From Chara braunii (Eukaryota > Streptophyta > Charophyceae > Charales > Characeae): a stretch of 50,183 nt of DNA. Below the pieces are notes generated by a model. The model was not told the DNA's origin, did no database searches, and saw only the letters and a program-made list of their open reading frames with translations. The position numbers were made by a program, and so were the translations under genes. The stretch spans positions 3,212,318 to 3,262,500 of the forward strand of contig BFEA01000086.1 in NCBI GenBank assembly GCA_003427395.1, given 5' to 3'. Position 1 is the stretch's first letter. Each line of letters begins with the position of its first letter. Of the stretch, positions 23,115 to 33,862 are shown in pieces.

Positions 23115-23522
23115 ACCTCATGCCCTGTGCTGTCTTCTGTTCGGAGTGTTTGAAATTGCCGAAGAGGCCCCAGAAAAGCAGTAAGATGGGGTGTGCCAAA
23201 AATTTTTGGAAAATTGAGTGCAGGGACACGGACAGAACCGAAATCCCCTGTGCCGGTCCGACTAAGTAAGAAGGGGGGGGGTCCGTCACTGCGCGGGTTT
23301 TGAGAGAGGAGAAGGCACGTGAGGGACGCACAACGCGAGGAAATTCAATCCAAAATGTATCGTTGAACGTCCCATCGAGCCGTCAGTTTTCGTTTCGCGT
23401 GGAAGGGGGCGGGCACATACTTGGTATCTCGTTTCCGGTTCAAGTCCCGACGCCTCTTATTACACAACTTTGAATCTGACGTGGAAGGCCTTAACCGAGT
23501 GTTTTTTTCTTTATGCTCATCT

Positions 23523-23537
23523 TCCTCTCGTACTCGG
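23523..23537 (-). other. Sarcin-ricin-loop-like 15-mer in the right LTR
   Basis: The minus strand reads CCGAGTACGAGAGGA; the left LTR at 13392-13406 reads CCTAGTACGAGAGGA, which equals the universally conserved large-subunit rRNA sarcin-ricin loop sequence. See the finding; chance or capture are both possible. Confidence 0.35.
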
Positions 23538-25323
23538 TAGTGGAAGCCCTTCGATTGGTAACGCTTGAAGCGGCACAGAGTGTTAGGCCAATAGGGTGCT
23601 ATTGCCGACCACGAGATGACGATTAGCTCATTAAACGACAATAGCAACGAATAAGGCGGAAAGTGTGTGTCCACAATAACAAAACCAGCACCGACAAATC
23701 TAGAGCATCGAGTTTCAGGAGGGAAGTAGTATCTTTCGCTGATCTTGGCGACGACTTCTCGTACGTCCCACTCACAAACACGTGTCCTCTTCTCATTATA
23801 CGGGAAGGGGCGTGGCGAGGATGCGGGAGGCCGACGCCCAGTTGGCTTGGGACAATCGGTCCACATGGCAATAGCGAAATCCTATCTAGCATGCATTCCA
23901 CGTGTCAATCACAACGATCCTATGATCTAGTCGGAGACAAGTTCACCAGGCAATCGTCTCATTACAACATCATCCATGCATTCTCATTCATCAAGGGAAG
24001 GTGCGAAAATGGCAACCACACACCACTCAGTTCTTCGCGTGCTCTGCACCCCTGCCCCGTCATCCCCGTGACTTAATTAAGCGTCAGCCAAAACAACCAT
24101 CTCATTCCTCGTGTGCAATAGATCGACAAGCATCCAAAACCGTTCATGTCATGTAGGGATGTCATGTACGGAGAGAGAGAAGGTAGGGAGGAGAAAACGT
24201 GGAGCAGACAACATAGATGAAAATTACACAAAGATCCGAGGAAAAAAAAGAGTTTCCAGCCCAACTGCCGTCGAACTGAACTCACTCCAAGGAATAGATT
24301 TGAGGCAAGGAGGCGCACCCGCCGTGAAGTTCAACTATGGCCCCGGACCATTCATCCGTTCAACTCGGATTACTATCCCCGTGCGTGCACTGACGATCTC
24401 GGCCGCTACGTGCCAATTTTCATCACTGCGATCATCACCCCGTGACTTAGTCTCTGCACCGCTTGCCCGGATCCCACAGTCCGTCGTGGCGATCAGGCGC
24501 ACCGCCGGCCAGACTACAGTCGACCCGTCGGGACTTTTCGACTCGCACCCCATACATACCATCTAGCCACTGCGTCCTGGAAGCTGCCAGGCGAGTTGAG
24601 AGAGAGTTTTGTGGGCGCGCTTGCGGAATTTATAGTTGCGGGAAGGGAGGTAGATATGAGGGAGGATGAAGATTGAGTCCGGGAAGGGTGAGAGAGGACT
24701 TGGGGATAATCGCCCGGCGAAAGCCATGTTGATCCTTCCGAGTCCGATCGTAGTCAATCAGAGTCGTCGCGTAATAGGAGTTTCCTCTTACACGACGCTT
24801 CTCCTTGGCTAGATGGATCGACCGGGTTCCTGGGTGTCGGACTCAAAGTGGGAGGAAGAAGGGTGCGCAGGATAGCACGAAACTGATCGAAGATTCAGAT
24901 GATCAAGAAGGAGAAAAGTCACGCGGGGAGGGAGAGAGAGAGAAAAAAAAATGGTTACAGAGAGAGAGTGAGCGCGGGCGCGGAAGGAGCGTCGAAGATG
25001 GTGACGGGAGCAGAAAGGGGAAAGCTCGCTTGCATGGCACCGATCACAAATGCAAAAAGAGGCACCAAAACAGTTACAGATTCCTAAGTCCTACACTAAT
25101 TTAAAAATTGAAATCACCATATCCGCACGTAAAGCAGGCGAGGGAAAAAACAGTCCTATGTCCGTTCGTATTCCCACCAATTTCCCAGAGTTTTCCGCGA
25201 TGTAGTCGAGAACATTCATGCACAAAAAAGACAATTCAAGTTCCGTTCATTTTGGAATTTCTAACTGTCGGGTCAAATTCCTAGCATGCTTGCTAAAGCG
25301 CGCACAATTCCCATGCATTTCCC

Positions 25324-25335
25324 AAATTATAAAAA
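25324..25335 (-). promoter_or_regulatory. Candidate TATA box in right LTR
   Basis: TTTTTATAATTT on the minus strand, about 180 bp inside the LTR start, identical to the left LTR copy. This would be the U3 promoter driving the element. Confidence 0.35.
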
Positions 25336-25514
25336 TGGAATTTCAAGAACCAATAAGACTGAAAACATGGGCCTCAGCAAGGCATCTTAAAAAAAAGAAA
25401 AGAAAAACAGAGAGGGGTCTATTTGTCCCGAGCAAAATATGAAAAGAAAAAAAGAAAAAGAGAGAGAGAAGGGGTCCGGAAGATGGCGCAGGCTCAGAAG
25501 CTTGTACGGCACAT

Positions 25515-26056
25515 CCTGCTTGGTTGTCCGCGGTACCCAGATCTTGGTCCTACGTTCCTCCAAGCTTTCCAAATACCAGTTCAAAATCCAGACTGGATTT
25601 GACCACGCAGAAAAAATCAATCATGCAGCACGTCCATGCATCCTGGTATCTTGATAAGTTCCAGTCGCTTGCCAGGATCTGTTTTTTCAAAAGGGCTGTG
25701 TTTTGGCGGCTCGGGTCCATCAAACCTAGGCCACCTTTTGAGCATGGGAAACAAATGAGGTCCCATGCCACCTGTGTGATGAAGCCACCTTCTTCCTTTC
25801 CAAATGTTTTCCACAGAAACTTTGCTGCCACCCTTCTAACTATCTTTAGCATCTGTTTTTCTAACTCCCCAACCATGCCTACAAACCAAAGCAACGCAAA
25901 CAGGGCTACGTTTGTGACTAGTGCTCTACCTTGGTGTTTGGCCGTTCCTATGTGACATTCGCGGCGAGTTCGCGTGGTAAGCGCCGACCGTGGCGGTGCT
26001 TGAGCTTCCCAGGTAAGTTGAGGGGTGTTCCAACTGGGCCAGTTGGTGCCTGACAA
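25515..26056 (-). pseudogene. LINE relic, upstream part, right of the gypsy insertion
   Basis: A 168-aa frame (26056-25550) reads RALVTNVALFALLWFVGMVGELEKQMLKIVRRVAAKFLWK and GGFITQVAWDLICFPCSKGGLGLMDPSRQN. It matches the RT C-terminal region of the intact LINE below (RALVVNVALWALLWFVGTVREI, GGFLAKVAWDLITVDREEGGLGLIDPRRKN). After a frameshift it ends in TTKQDV at the LTR border. It is a separate, older copy of the same LINE family, truncated at its 5' side by the DNA element at 26075. Confidence 0.85.
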
Positions 26057-26074
26057 CTACTCGATCAAGGCGCG

Positions 26075-26309
26075 AACGTCTTCCCCCAAACATAACGCAT
26101 ATGCGTTGTATTCGCGTTTGTAAAAAAAAACGGGTTTTTGAAAGCTAGACCCTCATCTTCGAATAGAAGTGCACTTAGAAAGGCACTTGGAATAAATTAC
26201 GCTCGCTTTCTATTCGCATAAAACGCATATCTTCTATTCGAAATTCACCAAGAGAAAACTGTGGTATTCAAATAGAACATCACTTTTTTCTTTTTTTTTC
26301 AGGTTAGCG
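26075..26309 (+). repeat. 230-bp dispersed repeat, copy 2
   Basis: The left part of the 800-bp element; it matches 11531-11761 to a shared T run and AGGTTAGCG end. Confidence 0.7.
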
Positions 26310-26312
26310 CCT

Positions 26313-26313
26313 G

Positions 26314-26381
<68 letters not shown>

Positions 26382-26404
26382 GTGTGTGTGTGTGTGTGTC
26401 TGTG
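26313..26404. repeat. (CT)n(TG)n microsatellite
   Basis: A CT dinucleotide tract of about 65 bp directly followed by a TG tract inside the 800-bp DNA element. Confidence 0.95.
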
Positions 26405-26884
26405 CTTGTGTTTGTCCCTGCAAACCTGCCCTTTACGCACTGCCCCGTCTTACAGCCAAGAAAGTGTCAGTGCGGCCTGACGCCAGGAGGGATACAATGC
26501 GGCTCACTCCACCACTCACCAAGGCCTCCCTCCACTACTCACCAAGAGCGAAAAGGCAAAACACATCATTGTGTCTTTCCATGTTCTAGCCGTTTGCTGA
26601 GGAGTGGAGCCAGGCCCCAAGTGCGAAGGAGTGAATCTTCAACCAGAGCATGGAGAGGTACAACCCGGCATTTTTTCTTGTTCCTTTCAGCGCTCCAAGG
26701 CCCTTTGCCGCTGTCCTGGACTGAACCTACTCAGCCTGGACCCAAGCCCCTTGGGTCGGTAAAGTTGCTCTAGTCAACTTGAATAAAACGCATATGCGAA
26801 TCAAGAGAATACAACCCACGGTATGTGTGGTATTCGTTTACAACACATGTGCCTTATGTTCGGCGGAAGACGGTAGTGGAACTT

Positions 26885-26992
26885 TGGTCGGGGGCAAGCT
26901 CCCACTTGCACAAATTAGGAGATTTTGGTCGTTGATCTTTGCTATCTACGGTCAGTAACTCTTAATTCGTGCAAGTGGGACTAGCCCCGGGG
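26885..26992. repeat. Foldback repeat, copy 1
   Basis: TCCCACTTGCACAAATTAGGAG and CTTAATTCGTGCAAGTGGGA are inverted arms around a loop with TTTGCTATCTACGGTCAG. The same structure is at 34880-34975, on the other side of the LINE, with high identity. It is a short foldback/MITE-like element. Confidence 0.8.
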
Positions 26993-27055
26993 GGTGCTTA
27001 TGATACTGTTAATTGCGGCTTATCATTTTTTTTAATTTTTTTTTTATTTTAATCA

Positions 27056-27672
27056 ACTGCTCATTGCATGAATAGATTGAGGACGGGAACCTCACAATTC
27101 AACCCGGGGATATCTAACAGCATCAGCCAACTTAGCTTACAGGCACAGTGCCTAGTAGTAGTAACCTTCTCCAACCTAGTATTCGAAGTAGGATTCAGCT
27201 TCCTCACTTGATATTTCCCCCACGAGTTCACAATCTGAAATGGAGTATCAGAGACTAGCCCTGTGCAGTAACCGGCAATTACAACTCTTCCTCCTAAAAT
27301 TAGCCTGCGATATCTACACCTAGCTGCTGCTGCTGGGTCCTACCCCTACTGTCACTCACTTACATGGCGTACCGCGGCCCTACCCAACCGAGTGACCTGG
27401 TTAGAGGAAAACACTCTGTGTAGACTCTAAGCCTCTAGAACCGAGTGCTCTGGTAACTAGGAGGCTCTTACATCCTAACTATGATCCCTACAACAGCCAT
27501 TGTGATATCACCAGGTCTTTTGAACTGTGGAAACCCACCAGTTGATTGCCCTGGGCCCACGTTTTCAAAAACCACCACCTTGACTGGCGATAACCTCTTC
27601 CTAGCTCTCAACCTTCCTTCTCCAGTCTGCCCAGATGGCTTGTCTCAACCCCTTTTTTATCGTGGCCTTCAT
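27056..27672 (-). other. LINE 3' untranslated region
   Basis: About 600 bp between the ORF2 end and the poly(A) tail with no reading frame of note. It is assigned to the LINE by position only. Confidence 0.6.
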
Positions 27673-28668
27673 TTATGCATCCGAGAACGGGCGACCCTCG
27701 AAACGAGAGCGGTTTTTGTCCGCCCAAATCGCTGAACAGATAACCGCTCTGGCTACCTGGGCCACGTATGCCCAACCCCTTTTATCGGTACGTTCCTCTG
27801 GCACAAATCCCAACAACACCCACCTCTCATTCCACTCAACGTCTCTTCCCCCCAACTGAGTCCAGTGTCTTGCCCACCACTGCCAGACTCTCTTTGAAGC
27901 TGGGCAATCCCACCAGACATGCCTGGTGGACTCGAACGGCCAGGTACAGCGGTTACAACCTAGGCTAACCTTCATGCCTCTGCTAACCAACCATACTGAC
28001 GACGAAGTCACCACCAGCGAGAGGAGCCACAAGACGCAGACTTGCTTGGGGCTAGGTAGTTCCAGCAGTGTACTCCATAACTTCCTGAAGTTCGCCTCCT
28101 GACCCTGCAGGTCCTCCAACAAGATCGCCCCCCACCTAGAACCTGCCACTGAGGCAGGTGATCTTGTTCGCCTGTCCGCTCCTCTGTAAGATTCCCCCAC
28201 AGAGTAGGACACTAAATCCATAGCTCTCTCCCTGTTTTCTGTCCAACGCCATGCCACCGGATCTACCATCAGCGCCCTGAGAGGGACCCTGCCTACCCAC
28301 TGGTAAGTGGTTTGCCCCTTTCCTGCACCTGGTCTCTCCACCACCCGGATCTGCAGGGGGTTTGACCAGCTTGCCACTTCCTCCTCGCCTACCAGTTGTA
28401 GGTTTGTTGATGGACTCTCCTCCGCCTTCCAGATTTGGACAATCCTGAAACCACTTTGGGTGATACCCTGGACCTTCCAGACTGTCCCTACCGACGTGTG
28501 GGCAGGCGAAAGGTACCACGTGCCCACTGGGTCTACTCCCTCCGGACCCAGAAGCTGGTGCCAGTGGAGCGGGATCGCTGCTAATAGTCTTGTCCAGTTT
28601 TGTTCCACTCTCCACAGATTCTGTAGCTGAGTTTTGACTTCCACTAATTGCTGCCAGGAGCCCAGCAC
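27673..28668 (-). pseudogene. LINE ORF2 C-terminal domain
   Basis: A 331-aa frame, the part of ORF2 downstream of the reverse transcriptase. Near residue 235 it has GCNRCTWPFESTRHVWWDCP, the CxxC...HxxxC zinc motif (zf-RVT type) at the end of L1-like ORF2 proteins, thought to bind RNA or DNA. The front part has no named domain. The stop at 28687 before it separates it from the RT frame, so it is a continuation, not a gene of its own. Confidence 0.82.
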
Positions 28669-28689
28669 TACAGACCATAGATCTTGGAT

Positions 28690-29814
28690 CTAGCTAATCC
28701 CTCTACGTATCCAAGCCAGCCCAAAGGCTGCTGCGTCTGTACCCGCAGAAAATGGGAGACCTTGGTCATCCAGAATAAACGGGTTCTCGAAGAGGTGTTG
28801 GAGGAGGACTTCCTGTTTCGTTAGAGGTTCCTGACGGGTGTCCGGAGGATGATCTTTCCATGCTCTGCGCACTGCCTCCCAGAGTTCAGACTTCAGTCTC
28901 TTGTTCATAAAGGAACGCATGAAGAAGCAGATCCACACGTCTGTTGGTCTCGAGAGTTTCCATTCCCTCATCAAGATGTATTCCGCCAACAATATCCAGT
29001 CTTCCCTCTCCTCCGTCATTGCTATGCGGGAGACCCATCTCCTCAGCTGAGCCATGTTCTTCCTGCGTGGGTCAATCAGACCGAGTCCGCCTTCCTCTCT
29101 GTCCACGGTAATCAGGTCCCACGCAACCTTTGCCAAAAAACCTCCATCAACTCCCGCCCTAGGCTTCCACAGGAACCTGGCCACCAGTCTGCGTATTGCT
29201 ATCAATATAGATACCGCTATCTCTCTCACCGTTCCTACAAACCACAGTAAGGCCCAAAGAGCCACATTGACCACTAGGGCCCGGACGAATAGAGACAAAT
29301 GGCCGGTCGGACCCCAAACTTGGAGTCGAGAAGCGACTCGTTGTTGCAAGATGAGACCTTGAACCGAGTCCATCACTTGCAGGCTGATCATAACACCTAG
29401 AAACCGCTCCCCCGCAATGCTTACTACTCTTTTCATTCCCCATTCTACCTGTAGTGTGAATGATTCCGGGAGAAAGTACGTGGACTTGGACCAGTTCACT
29501 GAGGCCTCTGAAAGGAAGGAGTATTCAGAGAGGACCGACTTTAGTGCATTTAAGGAGGAGGCTGTGTTTTCCGACACTATGAACAGGTCGTCAGCGAGAA
29601 CCTTCACCTTGCAGTCCCGATCTTCCGATAGCCTGATGCCCCTGATGTCTGGGTGCTTCCGGATCCTGTTGAGGGGGATTTCCAGCTGTAATATGAATAA
29701 CAGTGGGGCCAAATGCAACCCTGTCTGAGAGAGCGGGTCAGGTTGAACGGGCGAGACAGGTGTCCATTTACCATGACCGAGGAATTGGCGAAAGTATACA
29801 TAGCAATAATCCAT
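28690..29814 (-). pseudogene. LINE reverse transcriptase, palm and thumb part
   Basis: Continues the RT after a frameshift near 29720. It contains the catalytic motif C as LADDLFIV (both Asp intact), then GERFLGVMIS and the conserved RALVVNVALWALLWFVGTV and GGFLAKVAWDLI blocks of plant L1-like elements. It ends at a stop at 28690. The related relic at 25515-26056 shows that the family had several copies. Confidence 0.88.
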
Positions 29815-30911
29815 CTGCAGAAACCCTGTCCAAAACCCAGTTTCCGGAGCGTTGTCAAAACAAACGGCCAGCCTACCCGGTCGTATGCTTTCTCCAGGTC
29901 TAACAGCAGGATGACTATATTACTGTTCTTCGCATTCACCACCTCGAGGGTCTCAATCACAGTTAAGATATTGTAGAAGATAGATTTGCCTTGGACAAAG
30001 GCACCCTGGTCCCTTTCTACAAGTCTTGGTAGGATCCTTCCTAGCCTGATTGCCAAGGTCTTTGCTAGGATCTTATAGTCCACATTCAAAACAGAGATAG
30101 GCCGGTAATTTCGCACGTTAGCTTTGTCCCCTTTTTTGAACATGAGCGAGATGACCCCGTGCGTCATGAGCTTCCCTAGTCGTCCCCCCGTCAAAACCTC
30201 ATTGAAAACTTCCACAAGGGTCGGGCCTAAGGCCCCCCAACAAGACTTGTAGAATTCTACAGTCAATCCATCCACCCCAGGGCACTTCCCGGAAACCATC
30301 TCTTTCAAGGTGTGGCGTAGTTCCTCCTCTGTTATAGGTCTGTCCAGTGATAGTCTTTCTTCGTTCGACAGCAAGGTGTCTGTGGCGTCCCACAGGTTTG
30401 ACAGTTGCGACAGGTCCGAGTCTGGTGCAGCGTCTCCTCTCCTTGAGCTGAGGATATCTGCATAGTAGATGCGGGCATACTCAAGCATGCTGCTCGCCGA
30501 CTCGGCCTCCGGAAGAGAGGCATCGAAAGGGTGCTTTAGCTCTACTACCTGGTGGAAGGAGCTGCTTGGAAGAAGTTTCCTAAAGGTATCCTTTGTGAGA
30601 CGGTCTTGAATTGTAATACCTTTAATGCTGAGGAATTCTTCCCAAGCCGCCTGCTTTGCCGCCTGCAGACTTTCCCACTCTGCTAATCTCCGCTCCCTTT
30701 CTGCAGCCCAAAACAGTTCCGAGATCGGGTGGGCTTCCATCCTCCGTTCTGCCTCCTCCACTCTCTTCCTACACCTCTCTTCTTTTACATTCCTCCCCTT
30801 TGCCAAGATCTTCGAACAAACACTCATCATACCAGAGATGATCGCGATTCCTCCATCTAGCCAATCTGTTGTGGATGGAAAGAAGTGGCGAGCATCTTCC
30901 CATGACGTCAT
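29604..30911 (-). pseudogene. LINE reverse transcriptase, fingers and front palm
   Basis: A 435-aa frame. It reads GKCPGVDGLTVEFYKSCW, then MFKKGDKANVRNYRPISVLNVDYKILAKTLA, QGAFVQGKSI, motif A LLLDLEKAYDRVGW and motif B LRQGC. After LRQGC the frame loses homology, and the true continuation is in the 28690-29814 frame. It follows the endonuclease frame after a stop only 12 bases away, consistent with one original ORF2. Confidence 0.9.
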
Positions 30912-30923
30912 TTGCTCCTCTAC

Positions 30924-31733
30924 TCATCGCTTGGTTCCAGGGTCCTTCAGATTCAAGGAATTCAACTTAAAATAACCCTTGCGCCTATATCCAGACGGGG
31001 ATAGCACCATCTCGGCCACGACTGGTCGGTGATCTGACATCGGGTGCAGACCAGGTCTAACCGCCGTTATGCCCTGAGCTAGCTCCTTGGTGACTAAGAA
31101 GTAGTCAAGCCGCCTACGTGTCACCTCTCCCCTTTCCCTCCTGATATTGGAGAACCAGGTGTAGCCTGAATCTGCAGAGTTCAGCGAGCGGAAGGGGTCT
31201 GAAAGATCTAACTCCTGAACCAGATCTAACAGCGTAACCACATCCCCCTTGCCCGCTGTTCGAGACCCATCCGTCAAGGCTTCGTCTAACGATACATTAC
31301 AGTCGCATGTCATGATTAGATGGTCTGTTTGTGGAATGACAGGCATCAGGGTCTTGAAGAAGGCTGATCTAGAGCTGGGGTCTGCAGGTGCGTATACCGT
31401 CATCACCACCCAATCTGTGTGGTCCGACTGTAGTTTGAACCAGGCCCAGCGGCTCCACAAATTTGCTTCCGAATCTACTACCAGTGACTGAAGAGACCGG
31501 TGAAGGAGGATCCCTACACCACCCCTTGTGTCCTGGGCCGGTGACCACACCTGCGGCCCATCCCACCATCCAGCCCCTGCCCTCAGTTTGTCCTCATTCA
31601 ATTTTGTTTCCTGAAGACACAGGATCTCTACATGGTTGCGAAAAACCCATGATTTGATCATGGTCTTCTTCCTTCGCCTTGTGGACTTACCCAAGCCTCT
31701 GACATTCCAGGTAGCCAGAGTGAACTTAACCAT
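30924..31733 (-). pseudogene. LINE ORF2 endonuclease domain
   Basis: APE-type endonuclease that nicks the target DNA to prime reverse transcription. Residues: TWNVRGLG near 8, LQETKL near 38 (catalytic Glu), VYAPADPSSR near 113, CDCN near 144 where GDFN is usual, RRLDYFLV near 211 and SDHRPV near 233. The motif order is correct. The start ATG at 31733 overlaps the ORF1 stop. The ORF ends at a stop at 30924, just before the RT frame. Confidence 0.88.
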
Positions 31734-32435
31734 GGTGGGTGGCTGCTTCCGCTTCAGAATGGATGCGGAAAGAGTCGATGTCTACCTCTGACGCCCATCT
31801 CCTGCGCCCTTCCAGAGGGGATTGAGCCATCGAACTGTGCCTTGAGGAATCTCTAGATTGTGCAGACTGCGATCTTGAGGCCCATTGAGCTGATAGGGAG
31901 TCGATCAGGAAATTGGAGTGGAGGTTGAACTCCGCTGGCAAATTTTGATTGAGCTCCAGCAGTAGTAGTGTAGAGATGCCCTCCGCTACTGTAATGGTCT
32001 CTAACCCCTGTCTGTTTCTTTCTCTTACTCCATCTAATTGGAACCACGAACTCCATTGGTTGCCAACGCAACTGCTGTTTGCGGGTCAACCCTCGCATCA
32101 AGAATGGGAAAATAAAACTTGAAAATCTTATCCTCCATCGGGACCACTATGTTAATCATGAGAGATTTAGGGACAATCCTAATTGGGAAGGAATCACCAT
32201 ATAGCACCTTTGTGAGTGTGATGATTTCGTTTGGGGTTGGTGATCTGTTTGTGTCTGCAGTGGGGATATAGGGATGACCGTCCACTTGCGAACGACCGAG
32301 GAAGATAGCCCCTTCATTAGTAATTGAACAAACCATTGGTACAATTATCCTAATCAGCCTATCTCTGTGGTCGCTCCTGATTGACCCGCCCCTTGTGCCC
32401 TTGTCTTGCCTGGAAACTGCCTTCTTGGTTCTCAT
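31726..32435 (-). pseudogene. LINE ORF1, C-terminal part
   Basis: Frames 32435-32034, 32101-31853 and 31941-31726 follow each other with frameshifts between them. No named domain is seen. The last one ends at a TAA that overlaps the ORF2 start (ATGGTTAA), the tight junction expected when ORF2 is translated by reinitiation or a frame change. Confidence 0.6.
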
Positions 32436-32477
32436 TATGCCTGTTGAACTGCCCGTCGACGATTCTGAGCCTTCCTC

Positions 32478-33050
32478 CTACGCTGCTCTACCCAGAGATG
32501 TTGGAAGCTCATCTCCCACCAGTTCGCTCCCCATCAGTAGCTTCGATTCCGAAGACGCTGGCGTGGCTGGGGACTGTCTTTCCCTAGGAGATCGGCCCTG
32601 ACTTGGGTGGACGCCCTGGCCATAGTAGCCTTGCGCATTGCCAAGGTAGTTATTGCGCTCCTGTGCCACCCATTGTGTGAAAGCCTGACCCTGATCTAGG
32701 CGCAGCCTCGAATGACCATGCCCCTGGGATGCGTGCTCCCCTCTGGAAATCGCGTTTGAGGAAGGATGCAGAACACCTCCTCCCGATGCATTCAACTGAG
32801 CAGGACCATACTCATACCCAAGCGGGTGATATGGCGGTAGCGAGGTTAGACCATAGTTCGGATGGGGGGCGTACAGATTCTTCGAATCCTGGGGAAATTG
32901 TCCAAGCGTGGATTGATGGGAGGGGTAAGAGGGGTAATAGCCATGATCCTGATGCACATGGTGAAGGCCTGGCGTTACCTGCCATTGAGCGGAGGGGGGA
33001 GCAGTAGCTGTATTCACAGGCCAGTCTTCAGGATTCGACCAACCTTGCAC
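32478..33050 (-). pseudogene. LINE ORF1, Pro/Gln/Gly-rich middle part
   Basis: A 190-aa frame of low complexity, rich in Pro, Gln, Gly, Ser and Tyr. This is a typical disordered tail after the zinc knuckle of LINE ORF1 proteins. No motif. Confidence 0.6.
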
Positions 33051-33173
33051 TAGAGAGCGATTGGGAAGGGGAGGGGCAGGATATTGGGAGACTTGGTGGT
33101 TGTGGGGGAGATGAGCCGGAGCGGGGCAGAACGTGGGATTCGCCAGGATGTGCGGGTATTAGGCGAGAATGTT

Positions 33174-33862
33174 CTAATCCGATGCCTGTGCTGTGTGGAT
33201 CGGTTGTCCTTCCCACTGTGCTGACGTGTCCCGTCTCTGAGATTGGAGCATTGCCTCCCGATCGCCAATGACACCTGGATCGCGGAAAGCCTGTGCTGCG
33301 TGGCTTGGTTGTCCTTCCCGCTGTGTTGACGTGTCCCGTCTCTGAACTGGGTGCACTGTCTCCCGATCGCCAATGACGCCTGGTCCGCGGGAAGTCTGAG
33401 ATGCTTGTGGATTTGCATCTGATCTCACCGTCCCCTCCGCTGGGCGAGCTGCTCCCCTTGGATCAGAAGAGTTGGTAACACGTGGCTGCGGTTGATTGGT
33501 GTTCCCCTGCCTCCTCGGGTTTCTATCGAAGCCTTGTCGAGGACAGTTCTGTTCAGTGTGAAAATACCAGCGGCACTTCCTACACCAATCTGAGTATGGC
33601 GTGGCCACCTCCACTTTCCACCATTCTCCCTTCGGCGATTCGATGTTCAATGTATCCTCCACCTTGAATCGGGCCTGAGGCTCCATGTCAATCTTCACAT
33701 TCATAAGCTTTGGCCGTGATCTATTAGCCTCTGGCGCGTGCATCTGCTTTAGGCCCCCAATCAAGCCTTCCACTGCACTTGGTAAGTAGTACATGGCATC
33801 TAACGGAACCCTGAGAGCAACGATCCAAAAGTTCGTCTCAGCATCTCGCAGTCGGAGTTCTT
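33174..33862 (-). pseudogene. LINE ORF1 zinc-knuckle part
   Basis: Frame 33794-33174 and its upstream continuation to about 33862. It contains YSDWCRKCRWYFHTEQNC, a CCHC zinc knuckle (C-x2-C-x4-H-x4-C), which binds nucleic acid. The Arg/Gln/Ser-rich part that follows includes two similar segments (RGPGVIGDRETV and RDPGVIGDREAM), a short internal repeat. A frameshift at about 33863 separates it from the N-terminal part. Confidence 0.8.

Larger units (their letters stand above)
12378..25513 (-). mobile_element. Degenerate Ty3/gypsy LTR retrotransposon
   Basis: A minus-strand element of about 13 kb. In order of transcription: 5' LTR (right), primer-binding-like sequence, gag with zinc knuckle, protease, reverse transcriptase, RNase H, integrase, and 3' LTR (left). 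The order RT before integrase defines Ty3/gypsy, and no chromodomain is evident after the integrase. The two 2.4-kb direct repeats, 12378-15367 and 23096-25513, are the LTRs. The flanking DNA on both sides encodes adjacent parts of a LINE protein (TTKQDV on the right, LVLPLFENPA on the left), which fits insertion into an older LINE. Frameshifts, stops and lost catalytic residues show that it is inactive. No clean 5-bp target duplication was found. Confidence 0.8.
23096..25513 (-). repeat. Right (5') LTR of the gypsy element
   Basis: Matches the left LTR from 23113 to 25514 with many substitutions but no large gap apart from the nested insertion. On the minus strand its start reads TGTGCCGTAC and its end is near GGCATGAGGT. 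It includes a conserved TATA-like motif. The copies differ visibly, so the insertion is not recent. Confidence 0.75.
26075..26874. mobile_element. Non-autonomous DNA transposon with terminal inverted repeats (800 bp)
   Basis: The left end AACGTCTTCCCCCAAACATAACG and the right end (reverse complement) ACCGTCTTCCGCCGAACATAAGG form inverted repeats of about 40 bp with roughly 80% identity. The interior has a 230-bp segment shared with 11531-11761, a CT/TG microsatellite and about 400 bp of unique sequence. No transposase is encoded. Short MITEs at 45.8, 46.2 and 47.6 kb have related ends, so this is a larger member of one family. Confidence 0.7.
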
